Position numbers and translations under genes: made by a program. Positions 41,898 through 51,119 of a DNA stretch of 64,000 bases are shown here, one piece after another. Numbering within the stretch: the first letter of the stretch is position 1; each line of letters begins with the position of its first letter. The notes below the pieces were generated by a model. It made no database searches. It saw nothing but the letters and a program-made list of their open reading frames with translations, and was not told the DNA's origin. The stretch covers positions 1,124,629 through 1,188,628 of the forward strand of contig NZ_FXEG02000005.1 in the NCBI RefSeq assembly GCF_900176255.2. Direction: 5' to 3'. The DNA is from Mycobacterium ahvazicum (GTDB taxonomy: Bacteria > Actinomycetota > Actinomycetes > Mycobacteriales > Mycobacteriaceae).

Positions 41898-43796
41898 TCA
41901 GTCTGTGGCACTGGCAAAAGCGTCCGGGGACCCGATACCGCTGCGCAGGCTGCCGTCGAGGTAGGCGGCGCGGCAGGCACGGTGTCCGATCTTGCCGCTG
42001 GAGGTGCGGGGAATCGTCCCCGACTGCACCAGCAGCAAGTCACGGACGGTGACCCCGTGCCGGACGGCAATGGCCGCCCGGATGTCGTCGGCGATGGGCT
42101 GGTACTCGAGCTTGTGCGAGCCCGCGGCGCGCTCCGCCACGATCACCAGCTGCTCGGAGGTGTCGTCGGGGTCGTACTTGAGCCCGGTGTGCGGGTTGTC
42201 GAAAACTTCCTGCGGCAGTTCATTGGCCGGCACCGAGAACGCGGCGACGTATCCGGTGCGCAGCGCCTTACTGGCCTCCTGCGCCGAGTACTCGAGGTCC
42301 TGCGGGTAGTGGTTGCGGCCGTCGATGATGACCAGGTCCTTGATGCGGCCCGCTATATAGAGGTGGCCGTTGAAGTAGGTGCCGTAGTCGCCGGTGCGCA
42401 CCCACAGCCCGTCGTCCTCGGCACCCTCGGCGTGGGACTCGCTGATCCGCGACTTGAGGATGTTGCGGAACACCTCGTTGGTCTCGGCTTCCTTGCCCCA
42501 GTAGCCGGTGCCCAGGTTCTTGCCGTGCAGCCAGATCTCGCCGATCTGGCCGTCCGGCAGCTCGCTGGCGGTGTCGGGATCGACGATGACGGCCCACTCG
42601 TCGACGCCGATGACGCCGGCCGATACCTGTGCGACGGCGTTCGGCGAGTCCGCGGCCACCTCGACGAAGCGCTGCTTGTTCAGCTCGTCACGGTCGACGT
42701 GGATGACGGTGGGCGCTTCGTCCATCGGGGTGGTGGACACGAACAGCGTCGCCTCGGCCAGACCGTAGGACGGCTTGATCGCGGTCTTGCGCAGACCATA
42801 GGGCTCGAACGCCTCGTAGAACTTGCGCATCGACGCCGGGGACACCGGTTCGCTGCCGTTGAGGATGCCCTTGACGTTGCTCAAGTCCAGCGGCGGCTCA
42901 CCGTCCTTGGGGACGCCGCGCACGGCGGCGTGCTCGAACGCGAAGTTGGGCGCCACGGTGAAGACCTCGCAGTCCGGGCCGTCCTCGGGCTTGCGCGCCA
43001 TCTCCCGGATCCAGCGGCCGGGCCGGCGCACGAACGCGGCGGGCGTCATGAACGTGAAGCTGTGGCCGAGCACCGGTGACAGCAGGGCGGTGATCAGACC
43101 CATGTCGTGGAAGAACGGCAGCCAGGACAGGCCGCGGTCGCCGTCCTTGCCCTCCAGGCCGTTGAGCACCTGCAGCACGTTGGTCGGCAGGTTCAGGTGG
43201 GTGATCTGCACGCCGGTCGGGGTGCGGGTGGAGCCGGAGGTGTACTGCAGGTAGGCGATCGTGTTCTCGTCGGCGTCCGGTGCGACCCAAGTGGCGGCGA
43301 CCTCGTCGGGCACGGCGTCGACGGCGATGACGCGGGGCCGCTCCTTGGCGGCCCGGGCGCGAATGAACTTGCGGACGCCTTCGGCGGCCTCGGTGGTGGT
43401 CAGGATCGTCGAGGGGGTGCAGTCGTCGAGCACGGCGTGCAGGCGGCCGACGTGGCCGGGCTCGCTGGGGTCGAACAACGGCACCGCGATCCGGCCGGCA
43501 TACAGCACGCCGAAGAAGGCGATGAGGTAGTTCAGGTTCTGTGGGCACAGGATGGCGATGCGGTCGCCGGGCTCGGTGACCTGCTGCAGGCGCGCGCCTA
43601 CCGCGCGGTTGCGTGCGCTGAAGTCCGACCACACGATGTCGCGGTAGACCCCGTCGCGCTCGGTGGAGTAGTCGATAAACCGGTAGGCCAGCTTGCTGCC
43701 GCGAACCTTCGCCCATTTCTCGACGTGCTTGACCAAGTTCGTGTTATCCGGGAACTTGATTCGACCGTTCACGATGAACGGGTTGTGGTACGCCAT
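41898..43796 (-). CDS. fadD32: Long-chain fatty-acid AMP ligase FadD32 (Rv3801c)
   Basis: FadD32 activates the very-long meromycolic acid as acyl-AMP and loads it on the N-terminal ACP of Pks13. The 632-residue FAAL protein has the adenylation core motif YTSGSTRTPTGVQITH, LSWLPFFHDMGLI, SYGLAEATLFVS, the hinge region WVRTGDYGTYFNGHLYIAGRIKDL (part shown) and a C-terminal lid ending in SGKIGHRACRAAYLDG. The ribosome-binding site is AGGAGAGGG before ATG 43796. It is first in the fadD32-pks13-accD4 operon, preceded by a 313-bp non-coding region. Confidence 0.96.
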   Translation of the reverse strand: MAYHNPFIVNGRIKFPDNTNLVKHVEKWAKVRGSKLAYRFIDYSTERDGVYRDIVWSDFSARNRAVGARLQQVTEPGDRIAILCPQNLNYLIAFFGVLYAGRIAVPLFDPSEPGHVGRLHAVLDDCTPSTILTTTEAAEGVRKFIRARAAKERPRVIAVDAVPDEVAATWVAPDADENTIAYLQYTSGSTRTPTGVQITHLNLPTNVLQVLNGLEGKDGDRGLSWLPFFHDMGLITALLSPVLGHSFTFMTPAAFVRRPGRWIREMARKPEDGPDCEVFTVAPNFAFEHAAVRGVPKDGEPPLDLSNVKGILNGSEPVSPASMRKFYEAFEPYGLRKTAIKPSYGLAEATLFVSTTPMDEAPTVIHVDRDELNKQRFVEVAADSPNAVAQVSAGVIGVDEWAVIVDPDTASELPDGQIGEIWLHGKNLGTGYWGKEAETNEVFRNILKSRISESHAEGAEDDGLWVRTGDYGTYFNGHLYIAGRIKDLVIIDGRNHYPQDLEYSAQEASKALRTGYVAAFSVPANELPQEVFDNPHTGLKYDPDDTSEQLVIVAERAAGSHKLEYQPIADDIRAAIAVRHGVTVRDLLLVQSGTIPRTSSGKIGHRACRAAYLDGSLRSGIGSPDAFASATD

Positions 43797-44109
43797 GCCG
43801 CCCTCTCCTGTTACACACTCGCCGGTCAGTTACTCCGGCGGTTCTGGTGTCGGCGTTGCCGACGATGTTCTCTGCGCGCGGGCCGGCCTCGTACGCGGCG
43901 CAAACTTGCGCCAGTCCGGCCGAGCTTCACCCGGTCGGGAACCACCAAACTCTTATCGCTCTTAGTTTTCTCTTAATGTTAGGCGGCAGCGCGCGGCAGA
44001 CCAAATCTCAAGGTACCGCCGATTGCCCTCGGCACCGCCTACCTAACTGCTGTGTCCCCTTGCCCAGCTCGCCGGCATTGCCTTGGCGATGTGCAAGGCA
44101 CCCGGGCGG
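43797..44109. promoter_or_regulatory. Long intergenic region upstream of fadD32
   Basis: This 313-bp gap has no convincing gene on either strand. An AT-rich patch at about 43945-43982 contains CTCTTA three times (43950-43955, 43959-43964, 43970-43975; TAAGAG on the fadD32 strand), spaced 9 and 11 bp, about one helical turn. These may be a regulator-binding array or part of the fadD32 promoter. Confidence 0.45.
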
Positions 44110-45126
44110 TTACCCGTGCTTGGGGTGTGGCGCGTTTGCGATGAGATTACGCGCCCAGTTCAATGTCCAATCCGTGGAGGTGGCGCCGTCCAGGTTCCAG
44201 AACTGGGGGGTGGCGTACATCGCGTGGACCGGCTGGCCCGCCCCGCCGGCCAGCGTGTTGAGCGTATTCGGCAGGTTCGCGACGCTGAACGCCTCGTCCG
44301 GAGCCGCGCAGATCAGGTCGCCGGCCGCGCAGATCTCGTTGGTCTTGCCGTTGAGGTCGCCGAAGCCGCCGGGCCGCGGGCCGGTCATCGTCAAACCCAG
44401 CCCGGACAGCACCGGCACCTCGTGCAGGGTGACCTCCGCGCCCTGGCCCGGCGGGTTCGGCCCGATGTCGTTGCCCACCCCCTGCTGGCGACGACCGTCG
44501 GCGATCAACGTCACACCCAACACCAGGTCGTCGTCGACGGGTCCGCGCCCGTTGCCGATATCGCTGGCGATATCGCCGGCGATCACCGCGCCCTGCGAGA
44601 AGCCGACCAGAACGTAGCTGGTCAACGGGCACTTGTTGTTCATATCGGTCAGCGCTTGGATCGTCGCGCGGGTGCCTTCGGCTCGGCTGTCGTTGTACGA
44701 CATCTGCTTGACGCCGCCCAGCGGATTGTTGAATTGAGCCGTGTAGGGGACGGTGAACGTCTGCAACCGCGACGACGGGAACTGCTGGGCGATCGCCAGG
44801 GTGTCTGGGTGCAACAACGCATTCGGGAACTGCATCGGGTTGAGCGGATCGTCGGTCGGCGACGACTCCCAGGTACCGGGAACGACGATCATCTGCACGT
44901 CCGGGCAGGAAGCGTCCTGGGAGGCCGGCCGCGGCTTGTGCGGATGCGTCGTCGTCGAGGAAGGCGGCAGAATGCCCGGCGGAACCGCGCTGGGCGGCGC
45001 CTCGGTACTGCGCAGCATCGTCACCACGGCCACGATCACCAACAGCACGACGCCGGCCATGGACAGCGCGGCCACCCAGGCGAGAATTCGGCGGCGCTTG
45101 CGCAGCCGCTGGGCATTCGAGGTCAT
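44110..45126 (-). CDS. Cutinase-like lipase/thioesterase (Rv3802c orthologue)
   Basis: The 338-residue protein has a basic cytosolic start, one transmembrane anchor (about residues 15-37), a Pro/Ser-rich linker and a cutinase-fold alpha/beta hydrolase domain. The nucleophile is Ser177 in YVLVGFSQGAVIAGDI. Asp in GDLICAAPDEAFSV and the His near the C-terminus (HAMYATP) complete the triad. Rv3802c is an essential phospholipase/thioesterase of the mycolate cluster, inhibited by tetrahydrolipstatin, and acts outside the membrane. CAGGAGACC before ATG 45126 is a strong ribosome-binding site. It lies upstream of the fadD32 operon on the same strand. Confidence 0.92.
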   Translation of the reverse strand: MTSNAQRLRKRRRILAWVAALSMAGVVLLVIVAVVTMLRSTEAPPSAVPPGILPPSSTTTHPHKPRPASQDASCPDVQMIVVPGTWESSPTDDPLNPMQFPNALLHPDTLAIAQQFPSSRLQTFTVPYTAQFNNPLGGVKQMSYNDSRAEGTRATIQALTDMNNKCPLTSYVLVGFSQGAVIAGDIASDIGNGRGPVDDDLVLGVTLIADGRRQQGVGNDIGPNPPGQGAEVTLHEVPVLSGLGLTMTGPRPGGFGDLNGKTNEICAAGDLICAAPDEAFSVANLPNTLNTLAGGAGQPVHAMYATPQFWNLDGATSTDWTLNWARNLIANAPHPKHG

Positions 45127-45256
45127 GGTCTCCTGCTAGCAGAGTCGGTAGGTCGCAGCTTGTTACCAGGCAAGCGGCCACCCCGCCTTCTGCTGCTCAA
45201 TACACGGTACCGGCTCGCCGCGCCGCGCCGTCCGTCCTGCCAGCGGGCCCGCGTGG

Positions 45257-46162
45257 CTAGCGGATGGCTCCCACGATGTCGCCCGACATGGCGCCCAGCT
45301 GCCCGGCCCACGAGCCCCAGCCGTTGTCGCCACCGCCCGGGAAGTCGAAGTGGCCGTTGTGGCCGCCGACGCTGCGGTACTGCTGGTAGAACATGCGGCT
45401 GTTACCCATCGCCTCGCCGGCCTGCCCGATCATCGCGGGCGCGTCGCCGCCCATGTTGGTCGGACTCCAGACCCACACCCGGGTGTTGTTCTGCGCCAGC
45501 AGCGCGGCGTGCACGTAGGGATCGTGCCACTTCCACCGGCCCAGCTGCGGAGCGCCCCACATGCCGTTGCCGTCCACGCCGCCGAATTGCTGCAGGCCGG
45601 CCAGGATCGAACCGTTCGTGGTGGTGTTCGACGGATACAGGAATCCGGACAGCGAGCCGGCGAAGCCGAAACGGTCGGGGTGGAAGGCCGCCAGCGCGAA
45701 CGCGGCATATCCACCCTGGGATGCGCCCACGGCGGCGTGGCCGCCGGGTGCCAGCCCCTTGTTGGCGGCCAGCCAGTCGGGGAGCTCGGAGGACAGGAAG
45801 GTGTCCCACTGCTTGCTGCCGTCCTGCTCCCAGTTGGTGTACATGCTCCAGGCGCCGCCGGCGGGTGCGACCACGGAGATCCCCTTGCCGGCCAGGGTGC
45901 CCATCGCGTTGCCCGCGGTCACCCAGTTGCTGACGTCGGGCGCGGCGTTGAACGCATCCAGCAGATACACGGCGTGCGGACCACCACCGAGGAAGGCGAC
46001 CGGGATGTCGCGGCCCATCGCGCCGGACGGCACCATCAGCGTCTCGTAGGGCGCCGCCTTGGCCTTACCCGTGATTCCGGCCGCCAGACCGCCGAATCCG
46101 AGTGTCAGCGCGGCAACGCAAAGCACCCGCAGCAGCATCGCCAGACCCCGCACGCTACCCAT
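45257..46162 (-). CDS. fbpD: MPT51/FbpD, antigen-85-related secreted protein (Rv3803c)
   Basis: The 301-residue precursor has a signal peptide ending about GKAKA-APYETLMVPS. The alpha/beta-hydrolase fold follows antigen 85 closely (MGRDIPVAFLGGGPHAVYLLDAF). M. tuberculosis MPT51 is considered catalytically inactive and binds fibronectin. Here the nucleophile elbow reads HAAVGASQGGYAAF, so a Ser is present where, as I recall, the M. tuberculosis protein has Ala. The His of the triad is kept (VGGHNGHFDF), but the Glu position appears to be Gln (PAMIGQAGE). ATG 46162 (MGSVRGLAML) is preferred over the frame opening at 46264, which runs through the fbpA terminator. Confidence 0.93.
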   Translation of the reverse strand: MGSVRGLAMLLRVLCVAALTLGFGGLAAGITGKAKAAPYETLMVPSGAMGRDIPVAFLGGGPHAVYLLDAFNAAPDVSNWVTAGNAMGTLAGKGISVVAPAGGAWSMYTNWEQDGSKQWDTFLSSELPDWLAANKGLAPGGHAAVGASQGGYAAFALAAFHPDRFGFAGSLSGFLYPSNTTTNGSILAGLQQFGGVDGNGMWGAPQLGRWKWHDPYVHAALLAQNNTRVWVWSPTNMGGDAPAMIGQAGEAMGNSRMFYQQYRSVGGHNGHFDFPGGGDNGWGSWAGQLGAMSGDIVGAIR

Positions 46163-46262
46163 GTCCGCCCTCCATCGTGTAGTCGCTGTGTTTGCACAGT
46201 AACCAGGGCCGAAGTGCGGCCGACCCGCAGGGTAGTGAAACAAGTCACACCGCACAACGACC

Positions 46263-46293
46263 AACGGCGGAAACCCGAAGGGTTCCCGCCGTC
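46263..46293 (-). terminator. Hairpin terminator downstream of fbpA
   Basis: AACGGCGGAAACCC-GAA-GGGTTCCCGCCGTC forms a strong stem with two mismatches. It starts 21 bp after the fbpA stop and lies before the mpt51 start, so it should separate fbpA from mpt51 transcription. No T-tract is evident. Confidence 0.7.
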
Positions 46294-46313
46294 AGTCTTG
46301 TGTTCTACCGGGT

Positions 46314-47354
46314 TTAGGTGCCCTGGCTCGGCGCGGTTGCGGGCGCGGCCGTCGCCGGACCGGCGCCCGGGGTGGCGCCCAGGACCGACTGCAGGTCAGG
46401 CTTCATCGCCTGCAACTGCGCGCCCCAGTAGGGCCAGTCGTGGGTGCCGTTGGCGTCGAAGTTCCAGACCGCGTTGTGACCGCCGGCCGCGTTGTAGGCC
46501 TCCTGGAACTTCAGGTTGGACGTCCGCACGAAGCCCTCCAGGAACTTGGCGGGCAGGTTGTCGCCACCGAGGTCGGACGGCTTGCCGTTACCGCAGTAGA
46601 CCCAGATCCGGGTGTTGTTACTAACCAGCTTGGCGACCTGCAGAGACGGGTCGTTGCGCTGCCAGGCCGGGTCACTGGACGGTCCCCACATGTCCTTGGT
46701 CTTGTAGCCGCCGGCGTCACCCATGGCCAGGCCGATCAGGGTCGGCCCCATGCCCTGGGACGGGTCCAGCAGCGCCGACAGCGAGCCGGCGTAGACGAAC
46801 TGGTCGGGGTGGTAGGCCGCCAGGATCAGCGCCGACGAACCGGCCATCGACAGACCGACAGCCGCGCTGCCGGTCGGCTTGACCTGCTTGTTGGCCGCCA
46901 GGTACTGCGGCAGCTCGCTGGTCAGGAAGGTCTCCCACTTGTAGGTGGTGCAGCCGGCCTTACCGCAGGCGGGCGCATACCAGTCGGAGTAGAAGCTGGA
47001 CTGGCCACCGACGGGCATCACGGTCGCGATGCCGGACTGGTTGTACCACTCGAACGCGGGGGTGTTGATATCCCAGCCGTTGAAGTCGTCCTGCGCACGC
47101 ATACCGTCCAGCAGGTACAGCGCCGGCGCGTTGGCGCCACCGCTCTGGAACTGAACCTTGATGTCGCGGCCCATTGCGGCCGACGGAACCTGCAGGTACT
47201 CCACCGGCAGACCGGGGTGCGAGAACGCCCCCGCAGTGGCCGGGCCCCCCACGACGCCGATCAGACCCGAGAGCAGAGCCGCCCCCGCGGCACCCACCAC
47301 GAGCCGACGTGGCATCCGAGCCACGGCGCCGCGAAACCTGTCAACAAGCGTCAT
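46314..47354 (-). CDS. fbpA: Mycolyltransferase antigen 85A (Rv3804c)
   Basis: Secreted antigen 85 enzymes move mycolate from trehalose monomycolate to arabinogalactan or to another monomycolate (making trehalose dimycolate). The 346-residue precursor has a signal peptide cleaved at about ATAGA-FSHPGLPVEYLQV. The Ser nucleophile is in AAVGLSMAGSSAL, Glu in AKFLEGFVRTSN and His in AAGGHNAVWNF. CGKAGC holds the conserved disulfide. The tail after LGATPGAG is Ala/Pro/Thr-rich. ATG 47354 (MTLVDRFRGA) is chosen over 47381 because GAGGAAG lies 6-7 nt upstream and family members start there. Confidence 0.96.
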   Translation of the reverse strand: MTLVDRFRGAVARMPRRLVVGAAGAALLSGLIGVVGGPATAGAFSHPGLPVEYLQVPSAAMGRDIKVQFQSGGANAPALYLLDGMRAQDDFNGWDINTPAFEWYNQSGIATVMPVGGQSSFYSDWYAPACGKAGCTTYKWETFLTSELPQYLAANKQVKPTGSAAVGLSMAGSSALILAAYHPDQFVYAGSLSALLDPSQGMGPTLIGLAMGDAGGYKTKDMWGPSSDPAWQRNDPSLQVAKLVSNNTRIWVYCGNGKPSDLGGDNLPAKFLEGFVRTSNLKFQEAYNAAGGHNAVWNFDANGTHDWPYWGAQLQAMKPDLQSVLGATPGAGPATAAPATAPSQGT

Positions 47355-47678
47355 TCTTGCTTCCTCATCTTTTCGGCGCATCCGTCATCAGGGCGCGTCG
47401 GTGATTGGTTCGCACTGCATGCGCAACGGGCGCGGCAGTACTGGCTTAGTGAACCACACGAACCCCCACGGGCTCTCATCGAGGACGCTGGGCAAACCGT
47501 CATTCCAGGCCGTTTTCGTGGGGTTTTCGCACGGCATCGGGCGGTCGAAATCGGCATTTCCGCATGTGCCGGACGGTGAACGACTACTGGTGACGGTGCA
47601 AATGTGAATTTGCTGTACGTGTGCTGGTCCGGGAAATTGTGATGGGTTCGCGATCTGTGAGATTTGTCCACGCAATAT
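47355..47678. promoter_or_regulatory. Intergenic region between aftB and fbpA
   Basis: The 324-bp region downstream of aftB should contain the fbpA promoter. It carries the fbpA ribosome-binding site GAGGAAG (minus strand, about 47361-47367). The stretch near 47590-47680 is AT-richer than the flanks. Small frames on both strands here lack family resemblance and were not called. Confidence 0.5.
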
Positions 47679-49625
47679 TCACTCGCGGGGCGGCGGTGGA
47701 CTCGGCTCCGGCACCGGCAGGCCACACCTGGCGAGTTCGTAGAGCGGGACCCGGTCGATTCGGTAGGCGGTGAATTCGAAGGAGTGCAAGAAGTTTGAGA
47801 CGAACCGGTGCAGCGACATCGGGGCGCGCACCGACGCCAGCACCGCCTTGGTCTCCGGGCACTGCAGCGCCGCCACCGCCTGGGCAACCCAATTCGCGTC
47901 CAGATAGCCAGGAATGCCCGGATACACCTTCACCCAGGGGCCGTCGGCGATCACCCAGTCCGGGAAAAGGTTCTTGTCGTGCCCGATCCGGCCGTGCGTC
48001 AGGCGCTGGGTGTGCTGCGCGAGCGGGTTCGCCAATCCGATCTGGTCGATGACCCGGACGTCGAGCCCGACGTTCATGCCCAGCATGCCCAGGTTGGTGA
48101 AAAACACTGCGTGTTGCGGCTTTTGCGGCGGTTTGCTGTCGGGGGGACTTCCCGGGGCCGGCGGCGGCTGTTGCAGCTGGGGCACGATATCCCACTGAAT
48201 GTAGTTGCCCGACGGCAACAACAGCGCCCCGTCCGGGGTGTTGTCCAGGGCCGCCAGCACCGCCGCCATCCTCGGGTAATCGAGGTAATCGGCGGCGGTC
48301 AGCGGGTGCGCGTGCCCGGTCGCCTGGGCATAGAAGCGGCGCTCGTCGACGATGCCGCTGTAGGTGACGTGAGTGGCGTCGTAACCCATCCCCGGCGAGT
48401 TTGCTGCCCACAGCGACCAGCCCGCGATACTCAGCCAGAGCAGGCTGGCGGCACCGGCCAGCCAGTAGCCGGTTTCGCGCGAATAATCCTGCCCGTCGGG
48501 GATCAGCACGGGGATCACGGCGACCGGGGCCAGCAAACAAAATAGCGGTGCCAGCAGCACACGCGCATGCATGAAATCGCCACCCTGCCGGGTCCAGTAG
48601 AGGGCCTGCAGCAGACCGCTTACGAGGACGAAGGCCACCACCGCCGGCGGGCTTTGCACAGCCCGCGCCACCCGGCCGTAGTTGGGCGCGAGCATCGGGC
48701 GCAGGAACGACGGCCGCCGCCGCACCATCGTCAGCAGGAGCCCCAGCGGCACCAGCAGCAGCACCGGCAGCCACACGGCGTAGGGCGCGCTGAAATTCGA
48801 CAGGTAAATCATGCCCTGGGACCACTTGTCACCAGCGGCGTCCTTGGCCAGCGCCGTCCCGGGAACCAGCAGGCCGTAGTAGCCCATCCGGAAGATCTGG
48901 TAGGCCACCGGAAGCAACCCGCCGGCGGCGACGATCAGCGCCCGCCGGCGCCAGGTCCGCGCCGAAATCAGCATCATGATCAGAGCCAGACCGCCCATCA
49001 GCGCCAGCTCCGGACGCACCAGCACGCTGAACCCGGCGACGAAGGCCAGCACCCCGAGGAACACGTCGTTGTCCGGCCGGTTCCGCAACGGCTGCGCCCA
49101 GCGGACCATCATCCACCACAGCAATCCCAGATAGGCGAGCGTCAGCCCGTTCTCCAGCCCTGAGGTGGCGAAGTCCCGCGCCGGGGGCAACGCGATGTAG
49201 ATCAGCGCCCCGGCGGGCAGCATGATCGCCCGGCGTCCCCGCAGGCTGGGGGCGTACAGCCGGCCGGCGCCCAGCATCAACAGCACCACGCCCGACACGG
49301 ACAGCGCCAGCGCCAGCGCCAGCGCGACGTACTCCATGCGCACCGGTCCGCCGACCCAGCTTCCGACGTACACCAGGTAGGTCCACGCCGTGGAGGTGTT
49401 CGCCTCGACCCGCTCACCCTGGTTGAAAACCGGCCCGTTGCCGGCCAGCAGGTTGCGTACCGTGCGCAACACGATCAGTCCGTCGTCGGCGATCCAGCGT
49501 CGCTCCCAAGCGCCCCAGCCGAACAGCGCGGCGACCACCGCCACGCTCACCCACAGGCTCACCCGAACCGAGGTGTCGTATGGGAACGGCGACCGGCGAC
49601 CGACCCTGGACCGGCGGCGCATCAT
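47679..49625 (-). CDS. aftB: Arabinofuranosyltransferase AftB (Rv3805c)
   Basis: AftB adds the terminal beta-1,2-linked arabinofuranosyl residues of arabinogalactan and LAM from decaprenyl-phosphoryl-arabinose. The 648-residue GT-C membrane protein opens with a helix (VRVSLWVSVAVVAALFGWG). The extracytoplasmic ERRWIADDGLIVLRTVRNLLAGNGPVFN follows, shown in part as IADDGLIVLRTVRN, and carries the catalytic Asp pair. About ten further helices precede a soluble C-terminal domain. The frame opens at 49733, inside ubiA; ATG 49625 or 49622 is a better start, leaving 37 bp after ubiA. Confidence 0.93.
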   Translation of the reverse strand: MMRRRSRVGRRSPFPYDTSVRVSLWVSVAVVAALFGWGAWERRWIADDGLIVLRTVRNLLAGNGPVFNQGERVEANTSTAWTYLVYVGSWVGGPVRMEYVALALALALSVSGVVLLMLGAGRLYAPSLRGRRAIMLPAGALIYIALPPARDFATSGLENGLTLAYLGLLWWMMVRWAQPLRNRPDNDVFLGVLAFVAGFSVLVRPELALMGGLALIMMLISARTWRRRALIVAAGGLLPVAYQIFRMGYYGLLVPGTALAKDAAGDKWSQGMIYLSNFSAPYAVWLPVLLLVPLGLLLTMVRRRPSFLRPMLAPNYGRVARAVQSPPAVVAFVLVSGLLQALYWTRQGGDFMHARVLLAPLFCLLAPVAVIPVLIPDGQDYSRETGYWLAGAASLLWLSIAGWSLWAANSPGMGYDATHVTYSGIVDERRFYAQATGHAHPLTAADYLDYPRMAAVLAALDNTPDGALLLPSGNYIQWDIVPQLQQPPPAPGSPPDSKPPQKPQHAVFFTNLGMLGMNVGLDVRVIDQIGLANPLAQHTQRLTHGRIGHDKNLFPDWVIADGPWVKVYPGIPGYLDANWVAQAVAALQCPETKAVLASVRAPMSLHRFVSNFLHSFEFTAYRIDRVPLYELARCGLPVPEPSPPPPRE

Positions 49626-49662
49626 GGTGCCGTTGAAGCGCTTGATGGTCTCGAGACCCGGA

Positions 49663-50598
49663 CTAGCCGAAGGCAACGGCGGCACCAACTGTTGCGATCC
49701 ACGCGAGGAACAGCAGCTGCAACACCCGATCACGCAGCGCTATGTCTTCGGGCTCGCCGGCCAGTCCGCCGTCGACGTCGACCGCATAACGCAGGATCGC
49801 GATCGTGAACGGGACCATCGAGACCGCGAACCAGGAACCCGAATAGCGGTCCCGCTCGAACGCCCACATCCCGTAACACAACACCACCGACGTCGCCGAC
49901 AGCGTCCAGACGAATCGCAGGTAGGTGCTGGTGTAGCTTTCCAGCGATTTGCGGATCGCCGCTCCGGTTCGCTCGGCCAACTGCAATTCCGCGTAGCGCT
50001 TGCCCGCCACCATGAACAGCGACGCGAACGCCGCCGTCAGCAAGAACCACTGTGACAACGGGATGTCGGTAGCCGCACCCCCGGCGATGGCCCGCAGCAG
50101 ATACGCCGACGACACGATGCAAATGTCCATCACCGCTTGGTGTTTCAGGCCGAAGCAGTAGGCCAGCTGCATCGCGAGGTAGATGCCCATCACCACCGCG
50201 AGGTTCGGCGTGAGCCACCAGGAAATCCCCAGTGACGCCGCGCCGAGCACCACGGCAAGCGCATAGGCCAGCCATTCGGGTACCACGCCGGCGGCGATCG
50301 GCCGGAATCGCTTGGTGGGGTGCTCACGGTCCGCCTCGACGTCGCGGACGTCGTTGATCAGGTAGATCGCCGAGGCCGCCAGGCAGAACACCACGAACGC
50401 CACGCCGACCTTGGACGCCACCTCCGCATAGTCGTAACGGACACCGCGGCCGGCCGCCGCCACCGGCGCGGCCACCACCAGCACGTTCTTCACCCATTGG
50501 CGCGGGCGCATGGCCTTGATCACGCCGGTGATCAAGTTGGCCGGAGGTCGTCCGGTCACCACTTCTCCGTCCATTTCGGCTTCGCTCATTTCGGCCAC
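49663..50598 (-). CDS. ubiA: Decaprenyl-phosphate phosphoribosyltransferase UbiA (Rv3806c)
   Basis: UbiA transfers 5-phosphoribose from PRPP to decaprenyl phosphate, the first committed step to decaprenyl-phosphoryl-arabinose. The 311-residue UbiA-superfamily membrane protein has about eight to nine helices. The Asp-rich motif NDVRDVEADREHPTKRFRP and the second Asp region YAVDVDGGLAGEPEDIALRD are both present. GTG 50598 or ATG 50589 can start it. The preceding PAP2 gene ends only 2 bp upstream, so the pair is co-translated. Mutations in ubiA are known to raise ethambutol resistance in M. tuberculosis. Confidence 0.95.
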   Translation of the reverse strand: MAEMSEAEMDGEVVTGRPPANLITGVIKAMRPRQWVKNVLVVAAPVAAAGRGVRYDYAEVASKVGVAFVVFCLAASAIYLINDVRDVEADREHPTKRFRPIAAGVVPEWLAYALAVVLGAASLGISWWLTPNLAVVMGIYLAMQLAYCFGLKHQAVMDICIVSSAYLLRAIAGGAATDIPLSQWFLLTAAFASLFMVAGKRYAELQLAERTGAAIRKSLESYTSTYLRFVWTLSATSVVLCYGMWAFERDRYSGSWFAVSMVPFTIAILRYAVDVDGGLAGEPEDIALRDRVLQLLFLAWIATVGAAVAFG

Positions 50599-50600
50599 AC

Positions 50601-51119
50601 CTATCTCGACTTTCTATCGAGCCAGAGTGCAAGGCGAGCGACCACGGCGCCGAGCGCCACGCCGAAGGCCACGTCGCTGGGATAGTGCACGCCCAGCAGT
50701 ATCCGCGACACCGCCATCGGCGGAACCAGCACCACCGGCAGCGGCAGTCCGGTGGCCCGGCCCATCAGGATGGCCGCGGTCGTCGTGGAAGTGGCATGGG
50801 CGGACGGGAAACTCAGCTGGCTGGGAGTACCGACATTGACCGCGACGGCCGGATGATGCGGACGCTTGCGGCGCCCCCCCCGCTTGATCAGCACGGCGGC
50901 CGCGTGCGCTGCGAACGTGCCGGCCGCGGCCACCAGCCACTCCCGGCGGCGGCGCTCCCATAACAGGGCGCCCAGCAGTTCGACGATCAACCACCCGGCG
51001 CTGTGCTCCCCGAAGTGCGACATTCCGCGCGCCGTGGCCAGCACCCCGGGGCGGTCAGCCAGTGCCGACTGAACGGCGACCATCGCGGCCACTTCGCCGC
51101 GCGGCGCCGATTCAGGCAT
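50601..51119 (-). CDS. PAP2-family phosphatase, candidate decaprenyl-phosphoribose-phosphate phosphatase (Rv3807c)
   Basis: The 172-residue membrane phosphatase has the three PAP2 motifs: KRGGRRKRPHHP (K..RP), FPSAHATSTTTA (PSxH) and SRILLGVHYPSDV (SR..GxHxxxD). It is thought to remove the 5-phosphate from the UbiA product, giving decaprenyl-phosphoryl-ribose for DprE1; this assignment comes from gene context and published work and is less certain than its neighbours. It overlaps glfT2 by 8 bp upstream and ends 2 bp before ubiA. Confidence 0.9.
   Translation of the reverse strand: MPESAPRGEVAAMVAVQSALADRPGVLATARGMSHFGEHSAGWLIVELLGALLWERRRREWLVAAAGTFAAHAAAVLIKRGGRRKRPHHPAVAVNVGTPSQLSFPSAHATSTTTAAILMGRATGLPLPVVLVPPMAVSRILLGVHYPSDVAFGVALGAVVARLALWLDRKSR

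Noticed and set aside
43847..44617. Plus-strand frame across the fadD32 upstream region
   Set aside because: It runs antisense into the Rv3802c orthologue and has no domain resemblance.
47388..47675. Minus-strand 95-codon frame between aftB and fbpA
   Set aside because: No ribosome-binding site or recognisable domain, and it lies in the fbpA promoter region.
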